Source: Saururus chinensis (taxonomy: Eukaryota; Streptophyta; Magnoliopsida; Piperales; Saururaceae). From it: DNA of 64,000 nt. The notes under the pieces were generated by a model. It was not told the origin of the DNA, searched no databases, and saw only the letters and a list, made by a program, of their open reading frames with translations. Of this stretch, positions 57,410 to 64,000 are shown piece by piece. The DNA is taken from contig CP141146.1 in the NCBI GenBank assembly GCA_035235625.1, positions 15,370,501 to 15,434,500 on the forward strand, written 5' to 3'. The position numbers and the translations under genes were made by a program. Positions within the stretch are counted from its first letter, which is position 1; each line of letters begins with the position of its first letter.

Positions 57410-58135
57410 TCACGTACAGAAATGGATACCGACAGAGGGTTGTCTGCGTCCGTCCGCCAATTGAATATCTATTGTCCGTATTCATCCGTGTCTGCCCTAG
57501 TCTGTATCATACTTTGTCCAAGTCAGCTTTTTCCGGACACGGGTGGACACGGACAGACCTGGACAAATATTTTAACACCTAAATTTTTATCGCAATTTAA
57601 TTTTTTAGTACTTTTGTATCATATTAAAACTGTCCTAACATACTACATAGGTATTAAATCCATGTTTTTAAGCTGTCTAATACCTATGTAGCATGTTAAG
57701 ATTATCCTAACATGCTATATAAGTTATAGATTCATATTTTCAAGCTGTTCAGTACCTATGTAGCATGCTAGGACTGTTCTAACATGATACATAAGTACTT
57801 GATTCATATTTTTAAGTTGTCAATTACCTATGTAGTATGTTAAGACTATCTTCATATGCTACATAGGAATTGAATTATATATATTTTTTTCTAATAGTTA
57901 GTAATAATTACTATTATATTTAAAAGAGTGCTAGGTAAGGATGGTGGATGCAAATGTCGATGAATATGGACAAGGGTATATCGGCATCCATAGCTATCTA
58001 TTAACGTAGATAAAAAATTTAGTCCGTATTTATATCCCTATCCACCCTGGATAAAAAAAATTATCTATTCTATTAAAAGGCAAATGCGGACAGAAGTAGA
58101 CATGGACCATGGACATCCATAAACACCCCTAGTTT
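57410..58135. mobile_element. hAT-like MITE remnant ending upstream of a gene
   Basis: Right end ATCCATAAACACCCCTAG; inside, repeated CGGACACGGGTGGACACGG and ATGGACCATGGACATCC words like those at 26.4 and 60.5 kb. It contains an alternating palindromic tandem repeat (57610-57885). The left end was not recognised. Confidence 0.5.
57610..57885. repeat. Alternating palindromic tandem repeat (~75 bp)
   Basis: Units containing CCTATGTAGCATGTTAAGA and its complement TCCTAACATGCTATATAAG alternate three to four times with TTTTTAAGCTGTC spacers. Single diverged copies occur at 60735-60800. Confidence 0.8.
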
Positions 58136-58182
58136 ACCGGCTCTTGAGTCTCGACACAACACGCAGGGAAATAACCGCGTCT

Positions 58183-58755
58183 ATGCGACTGCGAGTAGTC
58201 TCGCCTGCTGATCCTCCTTCTCCTTCGGCTGCTGCTGCCTCTCTGCCTCCCAAATTTCATCGTATATCGATCGATTTTTCCGTACCCAGATTGCCAATTT
58301 CTACTCCATTATCAATGAAAGCTCAGGCTTCTTCCACCGCTTCCCTCTCATTGCCTTTTGCAGATTCCTCCACCTCTCCTGCCTCTCCCACTCCTGCTCC
58401 ATTATATCCCAACCAATCGAATTCTCCTACTTCTTCCTATCCAGGGTCAAGATGCGAGGGCCTCGACCTCCTCGTGGAGGCGATTCTACACGTTGCTGGG
58501 CCCGTCGTCTTCGACCCACCGCTGTCCCGGAGGAGAGTGGTTAGGAGAGCTAGAAGAGCTTTTGGACTGGAAGGCAGAGCTGCTGATGGATTTGGGAAGA
58601 ATGGGGTCGAGGAAGTGGGAATTGAAGTGTTTCCGAAGCCGAAGAGGAGGAAGAGGGTCATGGCTCTGCCATTGAAGTACCAGGACTCGGTCCTTCAGCC
58701 ATGGAGGCGAAGCACTCGTCCAAGGAGACCAAAATCGGATAAATTTCAGTGCTAG
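58183..58755 (+). CDS. Intronless gene of unknown function, basic nuclear-type protein
   Basis: A 190-residue protein from the first ATG at 58183 (MRLRVVSPADPPSPSAAAAS). The N-terminal half is Pro/Ser/Ala-rich and probably disordered. The middle has EGLDLLVEAILHVAGPVVFD, a hydrophobic helix-like block. The C-terminal third is strongly basic (SRRRVVRRARRAFG, then KPKRRKRVMALPLKYQDSVL, then RRSTRPRRPKSDKFQC) with likely nuclear localisation signals. GC-rich and intact against AT-rich flanks, with a coding-like pattern, so probably real. No known domain is recognised and the role is unknown. A MITE ends only about 48 bp upstream and must have altered the promoter or leader. Antisense ORFs are shadows. 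Confidence 0.65.
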   Translation: MRLRVVSPADPPSPSAAAASLPPKFHRISIDFSVPRLPISTPLSMKAQASSTASLSLPFADSSTSPASPTPAPLYPNQSNSPTSSYPGSRCEGLDLLVEAILHVAGPVVFDPPLSRRRVVRRARRAFGLEGRAADGFGKNGVEEVGIEVFPKPKRRKRVMALPLKYQDSVLQPWRRSTRPRRPKSDKFQC

Positions 58756-60525
58756 ATTCTGAGGTGGATCCGTAGTCCAATACCCCGTATTAAAAATGCT
58801 TTTGATATCTTGAGATTTTCTTTCTGTTTGACAGGAAAATCGTACTTGGGTTTTTTGGGCTGAGTCAGGGATGCCAAATTCTATGTTTGATCTGCGAGTA
58901 AAATAAAACAGCAATTTGATCTCCTCCAAATTTGAAGCTTCTTGAGAGAATCATTTTCAGCTCTTTTTTGTTTTACTGGAAAGTTATAATACCAAAGTTG
59001 TTCATGTTACATGCATCTCATTACCTCAATGGATGTATTAACTTTTAGCTGTTTTCTGACGCGGTCATCTTATTTAAGCAGTTTATTACTATCGTTTAAA
59101 TGCATAGTTTCTTCATGAAATGTGTCCTAAAATTGGGTTATGCTAAGTTTTACTCGACACTTCGGAAACAAATGGTCACAATAGTGTCATCTCATCTCTA
59201 TTTCATTGAGTTGGACAAGAAGAAAATTGGACCTTAATGTGATGCTCAACTGCTGATGACAAAGATGGAGCTATCTATTTTTTTTTAAAGGTAAAAAAAA
59301 TAGAGCAATATTATTTGCATGTCAGTTTGATGTAATACAGAAACATGGTTTTGGCATTGGGCTCTGGTGATCAGGAAGCTCTGATTCAGCTGCTAATAGA
59401 CTAACTAGATGTAACTTGTTTTAATGTTCAGAACGATTGTCAGACAGATAACTTGCTTCCACTGCTGCTCTAAAAACTAGAGATTGGATTTGAGTCGTAT
59501 TTGATATGCTTTTGTTGTCAGGTATGAGGGTATGAGAGTTTATGGAGTGGTGACTAGTAATCATGGATATAACTGGAGTTATAGTTGAAAGAATTTGGTG
59601 ATAAAAAAAAACAAGGAAGAAAGAAAGAAATTGCTTCTCAGAGAACTTGCACGTAATTGCTTCCTATCAGAACAACAAGTACTTGCTATGCTCAAATCTA
59701 TAACTATGCATCACATATATTGACAATGGTCATTATCAATGACAGCTTCCAAAGTTTCTGGGCAGATTTAGATAGCAAAGACAGACTGATGACCACAACG
59801 TTTTTACATCTTGGGGAAGAACTCCAATTAGTGGATACTCTGGCGCCTTTGAAAAGGGTAAAACTGTGTGTATTCCATTCAAATGTGAGCAACTGGTAAT
59901 TGTAGAAGGCTATGCTGTCAAAGTCCTTGAAGCTCAAACATCTTATTCTCATAATCTCATTCCTAGACCATCCAAAAATCAGAACTAGACTAGATACAAG
60001 TTGTTTCTTTTCCCATTATTCATTACAATGGAGGGGAGCCAGATAGATTTCTCTAAGAGATTTATCTATGGGAGGACATGCATAACCAATAGAAATTTTT
60101 GTTTTACTTGTATTTACTATGAAAATAAGAAGTTCCTTATGTATGTTTAAGTCAGATATGAATTTAGATTTGAGAAGGGTCATGAAAGCATTCTTTGCTC
60201 CATAATCCCAGTCCTGGTACAAAGTAAAGTATGAGCATGATTAAGCATAATTTCTACTTTCTAGGCCACAAAAAGCAATTTTGGACGCATTCTGTAAACA
60301 GGAAGACTAATAAACAAAGCATCTGATTCATATGTCCAAGTTCACAGAACATTCTTCATTTCTGTCTACTAGCAAGTATGCACATGCAAAAATGCACTTG
60401 GGACCCATATAAATATTAATTTTATCAATGTATGTGGTAATATCACATCATAATACATAGCACTTAGCTAACAACATTATCGAGTAAGGAAAGTATCAAA
60501 TTTGATTATCTTCATGCCTCACAAA
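58756..60525. other. No recognised gene
   Basis: Downstream flank of the unknown gene. The short ORFs at 59657-59952 and 60016-60222 lack domains. Confidence 0.4.
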
Positions 60526-60985
60526 TAAAAAGGGTGTTAATGGACATTTGTAGTTTGGTTGTCGGTCCATACCCGCATCCATTTTTAGATAATGTATATA
60601 TTTTTTCATGTCTAGGGCATACATAAACACGGAGAAGTTTTTTTGTTCACCCTAATAAGTAGTTGTAACCCTTTTAAAATAGTAATAGACATCCCAACAA
60701 TTTAGAAGAAAAAATAGGGGCCCATCGCTATGTACCATGTCATTCTAACATGGTGCTTAGTTACTAAACAATGGTAAAAAATAATCCAACCTAACATGCT
60801 ACATAGCTACATGACCCTTAGAGTTGGGTTTTTATAATGTGTATCTATGTTTGTCTATGTTTGTGGCAGATGAATATGGACAAAATATAATGTGGACTGG
60901 GCAGACATAGACAAAGGATGCATATTGTGGACAAACATGGACAACCCTTTGCTTGCGTTCATTTCTATCTCGTACACCCATGCAT
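60526..60985. mobile_element. hAT-like MITE, third relative
   Basis: Starts near GGGTGTTAATGGACATTTG and ends near CGTACACCCAT, inverted-repeat-like ends; the inside holds ATGAATATGGACAAAATA and an AACATGCTACATAG palindrome like that at 57.6 kb. Target duplication not proved. Confidence 0.5.
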
Positions 60986-61787
60986 ACAATGACAAACTTA
61001 AGTTGTTATGTCCATATTCGATATAATTTAATCATTTCATTATTAACAACTATCAATGCATAACCACCTTTCGCTTACTCTAAACCCAATTAGGTACAAT
61101 TGCGAAGAGGATTAACGCTTTTGTTCACTGACAATATATAAGTTAATTTATCAAACAAAACATTTATGTAACACAATGAATTCAAAAGCACAAGTGTCGT
61201 AAAATGTATTAAGTATCACACAATCAATGAAGCACTCATGATTTTTTACGATCACTTTATCACAAATAAATCTCTTAAAACCAACTTTAAACTTTAATTT
61301 AACTAAAGAAATTCCTTTTGCCACCATCAAGGCCATTCCATTAGAATCGCCTTCTATATAAAATCACATATGTTGTTATATCACTTTTCAATGTTAAGAT
61401 GAAGGTGTCTTTTTGTTTTCAACTGCATCTTATGCCCCCTTTTCATTTTTAACTGCATCTCCTAACCCCTTTTCATTTTGAACTGTATCTTCTATCAAGA
61501 AATTCAGCATCAGTTCAAAAAAATGTATACACTAACAAAGCATTACAAAATTACAATTTGGAAAGACAAATTGAGATTTTTTTATGTTTACCCTATTCAG
61601 TCCTATGTATTGATGCACACTCCGTTGATTTTGTTATCATTATTTTCCAACTTTACCTTTCTCATCTCATATTAGTGTAGCCAAATATATTTAGTCCTTT
61701 AGTAATTAAAATTGTGATTCAATATTGTCTCTACTACCACCAATTTTATTATTTGAGAAGAACCTGCACCATACCAAGAAAAATCAA
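60986..61787. other. No recognised gene
   Basis: AT-rich. A short duplication (CCCCTTTTCATTTT...AACTGCATCT) lies at about 61420-61490. Confidence 0.4.
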
Positions 61788-61789
61788 TA

Positions 61790-61993
61790 CACTCCCTTTA
61801 TCCCATATTAATAGTTACATTTGGATAAATAGTAGTTTTTATTGAATGGTAAAATCTACATCTAAGAGAAGGGAAAAAAAACTTATGATACTCTTTTTTA
61901 AGTACCCAACCACTTGAATTGAACAAAATGGAGCTATTAATATGGAATAAACTTCTTTTGTCAAATAGAGCAATTAATGTAGGATGAAGAGAG
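61790..61993. mobile_element. Stowaway MITE (204 bp, TA duplication)
   Basis: Starts CACTCCCTTTATCCCATATT after TA and ends ATTAATGTAGGATGAAGAGAG before TA. The ends are inverted repeats. This is the most complete copy of the family also seen at 26990, 32925 and 33426. Confidence 0.75.
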
Positions 61994-62423
61994 TAATTAA
62001 CAAGACGATCACAAAGTTATCTTTATACACTAGGTATTTTCTCAAGCAGTGAAGCATGGAACTCAGTATACAAATCGTTATTTGAAAATAATTGTTTCAT
62101 ACACATGTAATTATCTTAATTGTATAAGAAAATTGTTAAGAATGAACATGCTTACTCTGTTGTATAAAATATGTTATCTCACGATTCCATTATTTCTAAA
62201 TGGGTACTCTATCTCTCTCTCATGCACGTGTGCAGGCTAGCGCCCTTGGACACACCTCCTACATCTAGCAACTCCCATATATCAGTCATGGGCGAGATTT
62301 TTAAGTCCCGCCTCTGACCAAATATTTATTATACAGCCACTAGATCATCATCCAGTGGCCTAGTGTGAGCCATGTGTAGGAATTTTTCTTGTTGCTAACT
62401 TTTCACTCTCTCTTTCTTTCTCA

Positions 62424-62452
62424 TACATACATACATACATACATACATACAT
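62424..62452. repeat. (CATA)7 microsatellite
   Basis: Seven CATA units, then ATTTATTATTG. Confidence 0.95.
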
Positions 62453-62760
62453 AATTTATTATTGTAAAAGATTTTCTTCCTTTTCTTTTTTGGGTGACTA
62501 TTTTCATTTATTTTCAGTTGCATTATGAATAGAAACTAAATTTTTCTAAGGATGACACTTGGTTTCTAATTAATAAATGAACTCTTGCATAAAAGTTTAT
62601 GTCTAACGATTCGTACTTTCCAAATTGGTACCTATTTTTTGGCTAGTGTAACCATCACATTCTTGGCCAAATATTTATTACTCTAATGAAACATTACTTT
62701 TTGGGTAACCAATTCCATTTATTTTTGTTTGTATGTGAAAAGATATGTGAGGGTGGTACA

Positions 62761-64000
62761 TGTAACACATGAGACTTTTCAACATATTTTCTTAAAAATT
62801 CATGGAAATTTTTTGCAACTTAGCAGTTGTAAATCGGGAAAAATAATGAAATACAAAACCTATGAAAGTAGTTTTATACTTTAAAACATAACACATCAAT
62901 TTTTCCCATACAAAAATTTCTTTTTAATCAAATATCATACGATCAAACCAAACATTCTCAGGTGCTACTAAAAAATAAATGTATGAAATAAATTACTATG
63001 ATCATGAATTTTAAATACAAATATCTCTCAAACATCCATAAGTACAAGTGCCATAAACAGTCCACAATCTAATCAAAATTAAAAGTCTTTAAAGTATAAA
63101 CATTTTAATTCTCATCTCACCAAATACATTAGATTGTGACACAAATAATAAAGACTCAAAGTGAGTCAGTGGGTATACCTGAACCCAAGGAAGTTGATCC
63201 TCCCACAAAAACAAAGACCATCTCCGGGAGCTCTCTCTCACAAACCTGCAAAAGCCTCCCGAACATCAGGATCAAAAAGTATGAAAGATGAGTATTTTCA
63301 TACTCATTAAGAAAATACTTAGTAGGGGAGTTCTAAACATTGAACTTTGCAATTCCATACATAGATGCATTCATGTACTCAATCATGAAACATAAAGTAT
63401 ATAAATCACAATAGTCACAAAATATGACAATCATGTACAAATATATATCATCTTATCTCTCTTACACTTACTCTTACACTTATACCTTACTTGTACAATC
63501 CTTACACTTACAATCTTACTCAGAACATACTTGCACTTAAAGTCTTACTAAAACATTCTTACAGCCTTACTCGTACCATCTTACTCAAATTCTTACCCTT
63601 ACAGCCTTGCTCATAAATATATGCTTATAGTCTTTCTTAGAAACTTACGCTTGTAGTCTTACTCGAAATCTCACACTTACTCAAAAAAATACGTACTCAC
63701 TCATACACTCATATACATACTTATTGACAACTGAAGTTAATTACAACCAATAAGCTTTAGTGTCGAAACGTCGAAATGGAAAGGAATGACACTAGGGCAA
63801 CACCTTAACCTCTAGGGAGTGACTAGACACCATGAACATTTCTAAAGGCAAGACACACCTATGCTCATGGGGAACAAGATCAAACGGGTAAGCACAGTTC
63901 CTTGATACTACTTACCTGAGTGCGCAAACGCCCACACTCTAAGGGCCATATAGTGTCAACTAAAGGAGGAATCATATACTACCACTATTGGGCCATAATC
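62761..64000 (+). mobile_element. Del/Tekay-like gypsy LTR (plus strand, runs off the window)
   Basis: Starts TGTAACACATGAGACTTT and aligns with the reverse complement of the 18915-21272 LTR: shared ATATTTTCTTAAAAATTCA, GAAATACAAAACCT, GATCAAACCAAACATTCTC, a minisatellite (63450-63700) and ACTTACCTGAGTGCGCAAAC. By that alignment the LTR should continue about 1.1 kb past the window. A GAGGGTGGTAC purine-rich stretch precedes it. Confidence 0.75.
63450..63710. repeat. LTR minisatellite (CTTACTC-type), second copy
   Basis: Repeated CTTACACTTACTC, CTTACTCGTACCATC and CTTACTCAAATT units, the complement of the array at 20380-20590. Confidence 0.75.

Noticed and set aside
57600..57890. Possible CRISPR-like regular repeats
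   Set aside because: Units alternate in orientation and sit in plant DNA with no spacers of constant length; they are MITE repeats.

Overview
The window is plant nuclear DNA from an angiosperm. It is AT-rich, full of transposon remnants and poor in genes. The one clearly intact gene is a very GC-rich, intronless ERF repressor, and Stowaway-type MITEs with CTCCCTCCGTCCC-like ends are common. Both fit a monocot, but that placement is an inference. I recognise two probable genes, one broken cellular gene, and about ten classes of mobile element, many nested or truncated.

Layout. 1-7.2 kb: two overlapping Sirevirus-like Ty1/copia remnants (RNase H end of pol, 3' LTRs, an envelope-like reading frame), with a solo LTR nested in one and a clean 6-bp target duplication. 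7.3-7.6 kb: a fold-back MITE with a relative at 25.7 kb. 9.9-13.2 kb: a short Ty3/gypsy chromovirus with 345-bp LTRs and a CTCCT duplication, deleted from gag into the middle of reverse transcriptase. 14.2-18.5 kb: a decayed copia element on the minus strand. 18.9-21.3 kb: a Del/Tekay-like LTR on the minus strand, whose plus-strand relative begins at 62.76 kb and runs off the window. 22.9-24.3 kb: CACTA-like subterminal repeats and a long palindrome. 24.7-28.1 kb: a LINE-type RNase H scrap, fold-backs and a hAT-like MITE. 28.7-29.3 kb: an LTR-like piece. 31.56-32.12 kb: the ERF gene on the minus strand with a TATA box and a tiny upstream ORF. 32.6-38.3 kb: MITEs and unclassified repeats. 39.06-42.28 kb: a broken minus-strand gene of the plant sulfotransferase-like (NodH-like) P-loop family, split by a small RTE-type LINE that sits inside an exon. 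44.6-45.4 kb: a third Sirevirus-type LTR piece. 45.4-55.7 kb: a large Mutator-like element. 58.18-58.76 kb: an intronless gene of unknown function. 60.5-62 kb: more MITEs.

The most remarkable region is the Mutator-like element at about 45.4-55.7 kb. It carries a plus-strand Ulp1-like (C48) cysteine protease gene and a convergent minus-strand mudrA-type transposase gene whose exons I could place; this arrangement resembles the Kaonashi class of MULEs. Its introns and intergenic DNA, but not its exons, are packed with a degenerate palindrome of the form TCGTGT-N(7-9)-ACACGA. Between the two genes lies an array of six related ~130-nt fold-back units in three tandem pairs, each with ~48-bp arms and most with a second hairpin in the loop. 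I know of no description of this combination.

Decay is coherent across elements. Many premature stops are explained by a C-to-T change (CAG to TAG, CGA to TGA, or TGG to TAG through the other strand), as expected for methylated, silenced repeats. No tRNA, rRNA or CRISPR array was seen.
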